Part shown: positions 1 through 8,403 of the stretch, piece after piece
Position numbering within the stretch: position 1 is the first letter of the stretch
How the letters are laid out: each line of letters begins with the position of its first letter
Source of the DNA: Paramoeba atlantica
Taxonomy: Eukaryota; Discosea
Direction: 5' to 3'
Assembly (NCBI GenBank): GCA_977017575.1
Contig: CDRNVI010000022.1
Location: forward strand, 62,001-126,000
Length of the DNA stretch: 64,000 nucleotides
The notes under the pieces: model-generated
What the model saw: only the letters and a program-made list of their open reading frames with translations
What the model was told of the DNA's origin: nothing
Databases searched by the model: none
Position numbers and translations under genes: made by a program

Positions 1-522
1 CTAATCGGGTCCGCGGGGTTATCGGCAGATTTTATGTAGCGAGCCATAATGCATACGCCAAGATTCTGATTCTTTTTGAGTATATGTTTGAGCTCCCCCG
101 CAATGCTATCTGATTTTGCAACTTTACGATTAAGGGCAGCTTTGCACGACGTATTATCTATAAAGAGGTCCACACAAGTCCCCTTTTGAAAGTGGTGGCC
201 CAGTTTTTCAAATGCCAGTCGAACTGCCATAGCCTCCGCATGATTAACTTCATATTTAAATTCCGGTTCCCACGAGTCCCCCACAATGATCACTTGACCA
301 TCGTCCCGGTACAGAACTGCCCCCCATCCTTTAGCGGACGCGTCCGTGTAAAGACTATGCCTATGAGGAACGACATCCGGGTGTGGTGGCGGTGCGATTG
401 GTTCGTTCCGTAAAATGATATTCCTCCAGTCCGCCAGGATAGAACGAGTTGCTGTCGGAAGCGGAACAGGATACTCCGCCAGTTTGGGATTTCTATTGAG
501 CTCATTGATCCGTCGTCGAACA
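1..522 (-). mobile_element. DIRS-group fossil, RNase H end (outer part)
   Basis: The minus strand encodes the end of the RT and the RNase H domain of a DIRS-like tyrosine-recombinase retrotransposon. A TDASAKGWGAVLY segment, an Asp-Asn-Thr-Ser block and a terminal NPADP motif match the same region of the better-preserved copies at 7204-11381, 15740-20824 and 29514-42820. The window edge cuts it on the left, and a LINE-B fragment separates it from the RT part at 1651-2106. It is an old, incomplete and broken copy, with at least two large disruptions. Confidence 0.8.
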
Positions 523-545
523 ATCTTTAATTTTTTTTTTTTTTT

Positions 546-616
546 ACAATAAGGAAAGGTCTTACAATAAGGAAAGGTCTTACAATAAGGAAAGGTCTTA
601 CAATAAGGAATTTCTA
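546..616. repeat. 18-bp minisatellite
   Basis: The unit ACAATAAGGAAAGGTCTT is repeated head to tail nearly four times, immediately next to the T-run that marks the LINE-B0 tail. It belongs to the 3' non-coding part of LINE-B0 or arose there afterwards. No function is visible. Confidence 0.85.
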
Positions 617-694
617 CCAGAAACAATACATACATATTATCAAACAAAAACATATACCACGCGCCGCAAGCAGCTGAGCGTCAAAGAAAAACTG

Positions 695-753
695 TGTGGC
701 AGTCACCCTAGTTGTGTAGTACCTTGTTATATTCGGTACCAGATGGTGCCACA
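695..753. other. Structured hairpin motif, copy 1
   Basis: This ~59-bp imperfect palindrome has an outer stem TGTGGCA/TGCCACA (695-701 with 747-753). An inner stem GTACC/GGTAC encloses a TTGTTATATTC loop, with CACCCTAGTT on the 5' side. The core recurs at about 831-890 and at 62089-62153. The outer stem has a different sequence at 62089 yet still pairs, which is what a folded RNA or DNA structure predicts. It lies in the 3' region of LINE-B0, antisense to that element. Function unknown. Confidence 0.6.
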
Positions 754-830
754 ATCAAATCGAAACTGGTCAGCAATAAAAGAATCTACAATGTGAAATG
801 TAGAATAAGAAAAGATGAAATAAGCATGCA

Positions 831-890
831 GGTCACTCACCCTAGTTGTTTAGTACCTTGTTATATTTGGTACTGGGAAGCGCCGTAGTT
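831..890. other. Structured hairpin motif, copy 2
   Basis: This is a second copy of the motif at 695-753. It has the CACCCTAGTTGTTTAGTACC core, a TTGTTATATT loop and the returning GGTAC arm. The outer stem is not clear here, so this copy may be decayed. Confidence 0.5.
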
Positions 891-1097
891 CGACCAAAAA
901 CCAGATAGAAACAGAACAAGAGCATGGAGGTGAGTACTTACCTGAATCATATCCCTCAAAAGCCTCAAAAAATAACGAACACACCAAAATCGAGATAGAA
1001 ACATCAGAAGAGGAGATTCGGAAAAGAAAAGATTCATTCATATTCTAACACACACTTTCATTCGAAAATTTTCATCTCATTCAAACGAACACAGAAT

Positions 1098-1640
1098 TTA
1101 AGCTCGTATTCCTCCGACCCATTTCTCTTCTGATACGTAATTTCGCAGTTGTGAAACCACTGTGTACGCAGCGAATTTTTCGATCTCCAACTGAAAGGCT
1201 TGGCGTGTAGCTTCGAAACTAAGGTCGGCTCTGTTCGCTAGGGTTTTGATTAGATTTTTGGTGTTGTCGTGCAATAAACCACAATCGGTGACAGCAATGC
1301 ATCGGAAAAATTCAGGGTCAAGTCCTTTCTCTTCTATGTACTTCTGTTTCTTTCTGTCTAACGCATTTTGAAGGAGGGCAGAACTCGTTTTCTTGATGTA
1401 ACTGCTGCAACATGTGTGCACTACCGTAATGTCGTAAAGCATTTCGCCCGCATTGGGCCACATAATGGCCAAATCCGGGCCTGATCGGATACGCCTAGCG
1501 CGACACGGGTGATCCTCCGCCGCCTCGGAAGAAAAAGAGCACTTGCATTTTGTACAGAAGAAGGACGAATGGATTCGTGGTTCTATTGCATACGGAAGGC
1601 CTGCTTTCGTACATAAATCGGCCAGGTAACGAACAATGTG
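1098..1640 (-). pseudogene. LINE-B0 C-terminal endonuclease fragment
   Basis: This is the C-terminal part of a LINE-B ORF2. A Cys-rich HCTKCKC-like segment comes first. It is followed by the restriction-like endonuclease core RIRSGPDLAIMWP and YDITVVHTC, which gives the PD...D layout of RLE-type LINEs such as R2 and CRE. The last ~120 residues match LINE-B1 (39084-42236). The 5' truncation means the RT is absent, so this cannot be an active copy. It ends at a stop at 1098. Confidence 0.8.
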
Positions 1641-1650
1641 AGATCTTTAA

Positions 1651-2106
1651 AGGAAAATGATACTCAGGAATGATATGTCCCAAGACCGCTGCCGCGTAGA
1701 GGAGGCGCCCCACCGCCGTCTCCAGTTGAGAAAACGTTATGTTACGATAGCGATCGCGCGACATTTTTTGTAAAACCCTAGGTCCCAGGCTGACCTTGTG
1801 GGTTTCATGATTGTACAGGACTCCATTGAACACATATTCCTTGGAAGGGTCGGATCCGGTCTCCTTAAATAAGCCACCGACTTGAGCACACCGTCCGTCA
1901 ACAAAGTTAACAAATTTGATGCATTCTTCACGGGTTCCGGCAAATCGAATACCGTCTATGTAAATATCCACGAAGCCAATACAGGAGCCCAGTGTGGGCT
2001 TGCATACAGCGGAGTCGCACGCGATAGCTGCTGTCAGTTTGTGCATAATTTCCGGGGCGCATCGGTGCCCCATGGGCATAACTTTCATCTGGTGCAAAAC
2101 TTTGTC
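1651..2106 (-). mobile_element. DIRS-group fossil, RT part (inner part)
   Basis: The minus strand encodes RT blocks shared with the other DIRS copies: VMPMGHRCAPEIMH, VDIYIDGIRFAG, EYVFNGVLYNHETHKVSLGP and AVGRLLYAAAVLG. It is cut on the right, where Tc1-like sequence begins, and on the left by LINE-B0. It is an old broken copy. Confidence 0.8.
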
Positions 2107-2270
2107 GCTTCGAGAATGTGGGGGACAATTGGGTCTACAAGTCTCCAGGGGAAGGTTTGAATGACAGGATCACCCGTGGGACAGTCAAGTACGGAGGGGG
2201 GTCCATCATGCTATGGGGCTGCATGGCACCTACTGGTGTGGGGAAGATCGTTCTTGTTGATGGTAACATG

Positions 2271-2677
2271 AATGCAGAACAAAAGAGTGGAGGTGGCGGA
2301 GTGGCAAGAATTCAAAGTTTGAAGCACATGGTACTCAGACGGCGAGTTCAAACCCGCTCATCGCAATATTCCTGGCGACCTCACTCTAAGAGGCTGGGCT
2401 GATAACCGACTAGGCCCAGTACTCGGAGGACCGTCCCGGACCCTCCACTCAGGGAACCAGCTCCCTTACCCGGCTTACACCTCTTGGGTAAGCCGTGTTG
2501 ACGTACAGTTCGTCGACGCAGCGTGTTGGCAACAGCACGTTGGTGCCGCCTTGGACAAGCGGAAACTGGTAGAGGACGTCGGCCTCGGAACTTCCAAATC
2601 TGTCTGTGAAGGGTCTGGCTTGCCAGTGACCATCCGGAGCAATCCGGAATGATTTGGAAAAAAAAAATGCAGAACAA
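2271..2677 (+). mobile_element. tRNA-derived SINE, full-length copy
   Basis: The SINE body is at 2283-2665. A duplication of AATGCAGAACAA (2271-2282 and 2666-2677) flanks it within the Tc1 transposase. The head resembles a Leu/Ser-type tRNA. A box A-like TGGCGGAGTGG lies at 2294-2304 and a box B-like GAGTTCAAACCCGC at 2344-2357, an RNA polymerase III promoter layout. The ~280-bp body ends in a hairpin TCCGGA-GCAA-TCCGGA (2633-2648), then ATGATTTGG and an A-run. Truncated copies lie at 31964-32215 and 51201-51521. The hairpin resembles the 3' end of LINE-C, its probable mobilizer. Confidence 0.85.
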
Positions 2678-3130
2678 TACGTTCGCATTCTTCGTGACAA
2701 TCTTGAAATTTCTCTGGAAGACCTTGGCCTTAAGAAAGATCTTATGATTTTTCAACAGGACAACGATCCGAAGCATACGAGCAAATTGGCAAAGAACTTC
2801 CTTGCTGATGAGTCGTACACGCTTCTGGAGTGGCCTCCGCAGTCCCCCGATCTCAATCCCATTGAGAAATTTGGAATCACCTCAAAAGGGCGATTGCAGG
2901 TCGTTCCAACGCACCAACAGGAATTTTGGAACTCTGGAAGTGGGACCAAGAAGAATGGGCTAAAATTCCAGAAAGTCTGTGTTGCTCTGTGGTAGAAAGC
3001 ATGCCTCGACGATTGAAGGCTGTAATCAAGGCGAAAGGGGGCGTCACGAAGTACTAAGGGATAAGTCTAAAATTAAGTTTTAAGTGAAAGTATATTGTGT
3101 TCTCCGTCAAAAATATTTTTTTTCAAAATT

Positions 3131-3891
3131 GCAAAAAAACTGTTCACATGTTTTTTTTGAGTTGCATACAATCATACTTTTAAAACCCCCACAGCGAAAA
3201 GTCACCCCCCTCTAACTTTTCAGCCAAGTGTCCGTTTGAGCTCATTTTTGTTGCATTTTGCTGTTCCCAACACAAAGACTTTGCGCGTTATAGCATGGAA
3301 CCAAGGCTCTCAAATGCGTGCATCCGATAGATGGATTATCACTTTCTTCACATTTTTCAAGAGACCAATTTCTCACACTTTAACAAAATAAATCTTCTCC
3401 TCCCATAAGAAATTCAATTATTTTTGTCCGTTTTTGCTGATTTTTTTTGCGAACGAGAGATCTCGTTCTCCTAGCAAAAATCTTTGCCGCTATTCTTTAA
3501 TATTGACCTACTTGTGCCCCCTGGCCGCGGAGTGTTTGTTTTCTTAAATTAGTGTGGTATGACGATGCAAAAAAATAGAACCTAAAAACAATATTCTTTT
3601 TCAGTTTCTAAAATGATCTAAAAATGGTGGGAACGTGTAGATCTCAGAATTTTGAACGAAAAAGTGGTGCCGCAGCCCCCCTAAGCCTCGTTGTAAAAAA
3701 AAAAGAGGGGGGTGACTTATTCGCTGTGGGGGGCTTATTAGAAAGCCTATACAGTCGGAAGCTCTGTGGCAACATATACGTAATACCCACGCGTACACTA
3801 CTCTGATATACTACTTCAATGCACACGACACCTGGCCACAGGGAAACACCGGAAACAAAAAAGTGTCAAACATGTGAACAGTTTTTTTGCA
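3131..3891. repeat. Inverted repeat arms in Tc1 non-coding end
   Basis: Two pairs of inverted arms lie here. GCAAAAAAACTGTTCACATG at about 3132-3151 returns at about 3871-3890. A block around 3178-3216 (CCCCCACAGCGA, then AAGTCACCCCCCTCT) returns at about 3703-3743. The outer arm on the right matches the Tc1-type terminus. The interval could be a ~760-bp MITE or an enlarged Tc1 end. No coding sequence is visible inside. Confidence 0.6.
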
Positions 3892-4454
3892 TACTGTATA
3901 TACACTTAAGGTTATAAGTACACTTACCGTAAGTACATAACCGTAAGTACACCTACGGTTATATACACTTACACTTATATATACACATAAACACTTATAA
4001 ATATACACATATTTGCTACTTTCGCTTATACACTTACACTTATATATACAGATAATTATGTGTATATATAACCAGGGGGGGTTAGTACATGTAGTAGTAC
4101 ATGTAGTATCATTCGTAAAATAGCAAGAGGCCCAGTTGCATAATTATTTATAATTATAATTATAATTATAAATACAAAAGATTTATTTTTTATATTTATA
4201 ATTATTAATGCAACTCCCAGTATCTAATTGAAAACATAGTTTATGTTGAACGTCTACTTCTCGTTATGCTATGGTTCCTCTTATGATGCTAGTAGATTTC
4301 TCCTATTGCTGAATAACGCGCGCTGTATAAATATTCAAAAAGGGCCCTTGTGGCATTGTTGTAATATGGTGCCCTGATACCTTGTTGTAATATATTGTTG
4401 TTTTTTTTCCTACTAAGTCTTACACCTTAATGCGACGAGGGGGGGCTCCTCCCC
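3892..4454. repeat. AT-rich simple-sequence tract
   Basis: The tract holds degenerate ACACTTATATATACAC-like repeats (about 3895-4070), a tandem GTAGTACATGTA unit near 4085-4110, and an AT-rich palindromic stretch bounded by GTTGCATAATTATTTA and AATTATTAATGCAAC near 4135-4215. I see no gene. Confidence 0.6.
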
Positions 4455-5048
4455 ATGAGAAAACGATTGGGAATGAGATGCGTTCATCGCGTGTACCTCT
4501 CGTGTGCGTTTTCGGAAACTATTTCGCCCAAAAAAACGAGGGGATCAGGAACTTTGAAGCGATATCAGCCGGTCTCTAGAGCGCCCGAATTCCTTTTCAG
4601 CTCGGGTCCTGCTGTTAGTCTTCAAATGTGTCTGAAAGCCTTGTTATGGTGGGTGAAGTTCTCTGAGCTATCAAAATTGAAGGGATCAACATTGGCGACA
4701 AAATGGCCGGTCTCTAGAGCGCCCAAAAACTCTTTCAGCTCGGGCCCTGCCGCGAATCGTCCGCTGTATCTGTGTCCCTCGCCGGCGAAAATACAACTCA
4801 AGTCTCCCGCGAAGCTTCACGTCGACTGCGAGATTGGTAAAAGTGTGCAAAAATGCAACGATCTACCTGCAACGGTTCTAGAGCGCCCGAAAATCTCTTT
4901 CAGCTCGGACTTTCGTACCATGCAGTTCAGCTTTTTCATGCGCAATGGCCGACAGGAGGAATGGAGACGTCCGATGAACTGCCGAGTGGCGGCATGGCGA
5001 GTGAAGTTGGGAAGGAAGGTGAAGTGTGAAGAAGAAGCCCTAATTTAA
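4455..5048 (+). CDS. Unrecognised open frame (197 codons), doubtful
   Basis: The frame is open from an ATG at 4455 to a stop at 5048. The predicted protein is basic and Ser/Pro-rich, with a low-complexity look and no domain I recognise. Three copies of a ~40-bp DNA repeat run through it and produce the recurring peptide theme SRAPE.SFSSGPA. The repeat seems to be the primary feature and the open frame may be incidental. No upstream element signals and no homologous copy appear in the window. Confidence 0.2.
   Translation: MRKRLGMRCVHRVYLSCAFSETISPKKTRGSGTLKRYQPVSRAPEFLFSSGPAVSLQMCLKALLWWVKFSELSKLKGSTLATKWPVSRAPKNSFSSGPAANRPLYLCPSPAKIQLKSPAKLHVDCEIGKSVQKCNDLPATVLERPKISFSSDFRTMQFSFFMRNGRQEEWRRPMNCRVAAWRVKLGRKVKCEEEALI
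4570..4912. repeat. Triple dispersed ~40-bp repeat
   Basis: Three copies start near 4570, 4707 and 4871. Each reads approximately CCGGTCTCTAGAGCGCCC, an A/T-rich variable stretch, then CTTTCAGCTCGGG(C/T)CCTGC. The copies are spaced ~137 and ~165 bp apart with unrelated DNA between them. CCCGA and TCGGG can pair across the variable part. Function unknown: it could be a protein-binding array or a remnant of a larger repeat. Confidence 0.7.
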
Positions 5049-5667
5049 GGGGCGATATTGTATTTTAACCGCTGCACTGTAGGCGGGAACTATGAAAAAT
5101 TGATATGTATTTTATCTACACCAAGGCACTTTTGATGGTACCACACAATTAAACTCAGAATTGAAAGTTTACGAAAGTAATTCATCGGAGTGGTTAAAAA
5201 TTTGTTTAGTATGTTGTCTTTATTACCTTCGTAGTGACGAATTACAAAATAGCATATTATTTTTTTACAGAATATTTTTCTATTCTTTTTCCTTCTAGGT
5301 GGGTAGTTTTGTTCGCGTCAATGGTAAAAACGCGAAGTGCAGCTGCGGAAATCGCGCAAGACTCACTCGAACTTCCTGCAGAGCCATTGTTCCGGATAAA
5401 GCAATACAATGCCGGAAAGATGCATATGCGAGATTAACGTCGTCGACGTAAGCATGGACGTTGACTTCCGACTACAAATTTGGCGCTACACCCTACAATC
5501 TATTCAAATCAAAACAAAAACAAAAAAAAACGAAACACATTCCTGCCATTGTTCCTTCATATCGCATAGTCTGTACCCCGTTTGTCCTTCTCAAGAAAGG
5601 ATCTCAGCTGCGAATATACAACAGCTCCATTCGTTTTGTTTGTGCTCCATTGTGTTTTTTCACTTCA
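5049..5667. other. Unassigned DNA between repeats
   Basis: I see no recognisable gene. A pyrimidine tract followed by CTTCTAG near 5285-5300, and a short frame from ATG 5322 starting MVKTRSAAAEIAQDSLELPA and ending at 5437, resemble a splice-acceptor/start pair. Nothing identifies a product. A perfect CACTTC-AAAA-GAAGTG hairpin (5661-5676) abuts the next element. Confidence 0.3.
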
Positions 5668-5881
5668 AAAGAAGTGTTTTTTCATAAAGAAAATTTTCTT
5701 GTAGCATATAAAAAGGGGGGGAGGGATATAAAAGGGGTTAAAAAAGATAAGCTGGCTGCTCGCGCTCGATCTGGTCAAATCTTCGGATTTGACTTGCGTG
5801 CTGCGTGGCACGGCTCCTAGCAAGCGATAAGGGGGGGCTTGTCCTAGGGAGGTAACATCTCCTCGGAGATATATTGCCTAA
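5668..5881 (+). repeat. Left terminal inverted repeat
   Basis: This ~214-bp arm matches the reverse complement of 7008-7202 with small indels. It starts next to a CACTTC-AAAA-GAAGTG hairpin. Confidence 0.85.
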
Positions 5882-5884
5882 AAA

Positions 5885-7015
5885 TCAATCATCAACAGCT
5901 CCATTCAACTCTTGAAGACAGAGTTGAAACTCCATCTGCGTCTGTTTTCGAGGCAGGCAACAAGCGTCTGCTAGGGCGTTGAGAAGAGATTTCGTATTTT
6001 CGTGTAGAGACCCGCCTGACAGCACTGGCACGCACCGAAACGTTTCCTCTGATATCAAACCCGAGCGAACATAGGTGTCTTGTTTACGTTTGATCGCGTC
6101 GCGAAAAAGTTTGCCACATTTTGTTCCGAGACTTTTTCTATTCTTAATGGGCGTGTTCACGCGCGCCAAAGTGAAAGAGGCTGGTGTAGCACCGGTTATT
6201 TTGCCCCTCCCCCCCACCCGGCGGAAAAAGCATTCTCAGAATACGCAGTGTGCTGCTCCGCCATCTCCCGCTGCGCCGTCTGCTGCGCCGCCATCTCTTT
6301 CCCCTGCGCCGTCTGCTGCGCCGCCATCTCCCGCCGCGACGTCTCTTCCCGCTGCGTCGTCTGCAACGTCTGCTGCGTTTCCTCTTCCTCCCGATGTGCC
6401 TGTCGCTCCCGCGGTGATCGTCGATCATCCCATCGCTTCTCCGCCCACTGTGGTGACCACTGCGCCGCCCGATATGCTGTCATCTCCGCGCTCTGCCGAG
6501 CTGCCCGTCGTGATGTGTGCGGCGCCGCCTCTTCTGACCTCCGATACGGCCTCCGTCGCGCCGATTCCGCCTCCCTCCGTGTCGCTCGTTGGGCCTCCGC
6601 CGTTGTCAAGGCCAAGCATGCACACCTCATCACGAAGAGCACGCATGAGAGCCTTGAACTTAGAGACATGGAAGGCAGAACCATCACCGCAGGCATCAAC
6701 AAAAACTCCGCCTCCAGCATCTCATCTCCCTTCACAGCGAACAAACATTGAAACATTGCGACCTCCAATTGCGTCTCAACCCTTGAAGCTTCCCTCGCCA
6801 CTCCCCTTACGGATGTCGTATCCAGTCGAATTACTAGCATCTCCAGCTAAGGCGGCGTCATGTTCTCCCGCGGCCCCGATTGGAGAACCGAACGAGACGG
6901 GAAAATGGCGCATTCGTATTAAAAAAACTTGTGCCGTCGCAGCTGGCGCCTTAAAAGCGGCATCCAACGCCATGTCAGATGCAGTTTTCAATGATGATGA
7001 TGATGAATTAGGCAA
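5885..7015 (-). pseudogene. Coding region of the inverted-repeat element
   Basis: Three overlapping minus-strand frames fill the interior. 7015-6776 starts MPNSSSSSLKTASDMALDAA. 6840-6196 is Arg/Glu/Gln-rich with repeats like EMAAQQTAQ and a predicted coiled-coil character. 6217-5885 ends in a LINE-B endonuclease C-terminus (KRKQDTYVRSGLISEETFRC, then SGGSLHENTK and LADACCL), close to residues near the end of LINE-B3. The middle frame overlies a GC-rich tandem repeat (about 6255-6375) with a ~36-bp period. The three pieces are out of frame with each other, so the gene is broken or mis-assembled. The plus strand is also open but Pro/Ala-rich and probably a shadow. Confidence 0.45.
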
Positions 7016-7202
7016 TATATCTCCGAGGAGATGTTACCTCCCTAGAACAAGCCTCCCCTTATCGCTTGCTAGGAGCTGTGCCACGCAGCACGCAAGTCAA
7101 ATCCGAAGATTTGACCAGATCGAGCGCGAGCAGCCAGCTTATCTTTTTTTATCCCCTTTTATATACTACAAGAAAATATTCCTTATGAAAAAACACTTCT
7201 TT
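7008..7202 (-). repeat. Right terminal inverted repeat
   Basis: Inverted partner of 5668-5881. Its outer edge touches the start of DIRS-1 (AATAGTTTACGG at about 7202). Confidence 0.85.
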
Positions 7203-7374
7203 AATAGTTTACGGTAAGAAATTCAGGCGAGAGCTTATTACGTATAGTTTTACTTATCATTGAAAATGTGACTGTTGATTGATTGATTTCGTAAATTCAT
7301 TAGAAAAGTTATTAACGGATGTGTATGTGCTTAGGGACTATTCAAATACAAAATCTACACGTTTTCGAATTTTT

Positions 7375-8403
7375 ATGTCTGGAATCGTCCAAGCTGTTAC
7401 TAGGGCAATTTCACGATCTAGAGCAAACAGCCCTGAGCCTCAAGCTCCGGAGCCCCAGGTTTCCCGACATAGCCGACGAGGCGGTACCCTCAACCCTGAC
7501 CAGGTTGAAGCCCTCCTTGGAAACGATGTACGTTTGCCGATGACGGATGATGCGAAATATGAATTTGCTCATAAGATGCGATTGCTTCTCTCTCGAGGTC
7601 ATAAGGTTTGGATTCAGGCAGTATGGGGCCACAAGGAAGAGACCGAGCAATATACAGTAATCGGCCAAGTGTACTTGAAAAATCGCAATGACCCTGACCA
7701 CTCAGAATTAAAGGCGCGTTGGGATGATGAACAAGATATGGAGTACAGCTTCCCGTTCCCAGATATTGACTATTACTCATTGGCGATTGCTAAAGTACAA
7801 GCTCGGATGCCAGGCGGTGAGCGAGTTGAGCATCTTCCTTCTGTAGACCGTTTGACCATCTCTGATCCCAAGAACTTCTCTCCCATTGAACCAAAAACAT
7901 GGGGTCCATGGATAGAATCCCCAGATGAGTTTAAGCCACGGGAACTGGTGCGAGAGCTCCGCGATACGAAAGAATTCGGCGTACGGTTCAATCCTCCGCT
8001 TGTTCGGGAACGCTTATTCGAAATGCTCGTTCAGTGGATTTATGCGGCGCGCAAGTTGGCAGAATGGACAGACGAAAACTTCTACAACATAGCTAAGATC
8101 ATTATAGAGGAGCTAAGAAACCATTATTGGGCCGCGGCCGGCGCTCCAGTTGAGAAAGTACAGCAGCGACTTCACCAGGTGAAGAACCCTGACGACACCT
8201 ATGGACGTATTATGCTAGAGGAAACTTCAAAGCAGTCTCGTCGGGTACGTGCGACCCAGCCTCCGCTGTGCTTCAACTGTCGCATGCCTGGGCACTTGCG
8301 GGCCAATTGTCCACGTTTAAAGGATTTTCACCGGGGGGTGGCGAGTGGCGGTACGAAGACACCTGTGAGCTACACTCGTGCCGAAAGACGAACGATCCAC
8401 TAG
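7375..8403 (+). CDS. DIRS-1 Gag-like protein
   Basis: This ~342-residue Gag-like protein is taken from the ATG at 7375, because DIRS-3 Gag aligns from about there (TLNPDQVEALL against TLNPGQVEAIL). It is open further upstream to 7279. Conserved blocks include ARWDDEQDMEYSFPFPDI, FKPRELVRELRDTKEFGVRF and EELRNHYWAAAGAP. A zinc knuckle CFNCRMPGHLRANC (C-x2-C-x4-H-x4-C) near the C-terminus indicates nucleic-acid binding. Its likely role is packaging element RNA. Confidence 0.8.
   Translation: MSGIVQAVTRAISRSRANSPEPQAPEPQVSRHSRRGGTLNPDQVEALLGNDVRLPMTDDAKYEFAHKMRLLLSRGHKVWIQAVWGHKEETEQYTVIGQVYLKNRNDPDHSELKARWDDEQDMEYSFPFPDIDYYSLAIAKVQARMPGGERVEHLPSVDRLTISDPKNFSPIEPKTWGPWIESPDEFKPRELVRELRDTKEFGVRFNPPLVRERLFEMLVQWIYAARKLAEWTDENFYNIAKIIIEELRNHYWAAAGAPVEKVQQRLHQVKNPDDTYGRIMLEETSKQSRRVRATQPPLCFNCRMPGHLRANCPRLKDFHRGVASGGTKTPVSYTRAERRTIH

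Larger units (their letters stand above)
523..1650 (-). mobile_element. LINE-B0: 5'-truncated LINE-B insertion in DIRS fossil
   Basis: This is a 5'-truncated LINE of the LINE-B clade in minus orientation. An 8-bp target duplication ATCTTTAA (523-530 and 1643-1650) flanks it. The poly(A) tail appears as the T-run at 531-545. The coding part occupies 1098 to about 1640. The ~550-bp 3' region (546-1097) holds a minisatellite and two copies of a hairpin motif. The insertion splits the RT gene of a DIRS fossil, so it is younger than that element. Confidence 0.8.
2107..3897 (+). mobile_element. Tc1/mariner DNA transposon relic
   Basis: This is the 3' two-thirds of a Tc1-like transposase gene plus its right end. 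Upstream of the SINE the plus strand reads VGDNWVYKSPGEGLNDRIT and GGGSIMLWGC. Downstream it reads EQYVRILRDNLE, MIFQQDNDPKHTS (catalytic Asp) and LEWPPQSPDLNPIE (final Glu). This is the DD34E signature of Tc1 elements. The coding trace ends near 3056. The likely right terminus is near 3873-3897, where the reverse strand reads TACAGTATGC and then an A-run. The left end and N-terminal DNA-binding domain are missing, so the copy is dead. Confidence 0.8.
5668..7202. mobile_element. Unclassified element with ~200-bp terminal inverted repeats
   Basis: The left arm (5668-5881) and right arm (7008-7202) are inverted copies of each other. Shared landmarks are GAAGTGTTTTTTCATAA at the outer edge, AAGATAAGCTGGCTGCTCGCG, GGTCAAATCTTCGGATTTGA and the inner-edge ATCTCCTCGGAGATATATTG-like block. 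The ~1.1-kb interior carries minus-strand open frames (5885-7015) that begin and end almost exactly at the inner edges of the arms. Their end is a LINE-B-like endonuclease tail. It could be a DNA transposon that captured retroelement coding DNA, a foldback element, or a distant DIRS type with inverted repeats. No transposase is recognised. Confidence 0.65.

Noticed and set aside
546-616. CRISPR-like array
   Set aside because: The repeats are contiguous 18-bp units without spacers, so this is a minisatellite in a eukaryotic retroelement tail.
2291-2365. Functional tRNA gene
   Set aside because: Box A- and box B-like sequences are present, but the segment continues into a SINE body with a tail and target duplication, and no good cloverleaf closes.
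6075-7217. Plus-strand Pro/Ala-rich open frame of 380 codons
   Set aside because: It overlies a GC-rich tandem repeat and runs into the right inverted repeat. The minus strand carries recognisable LINE-B endonuclease residues, so this frame is probably a shadow.
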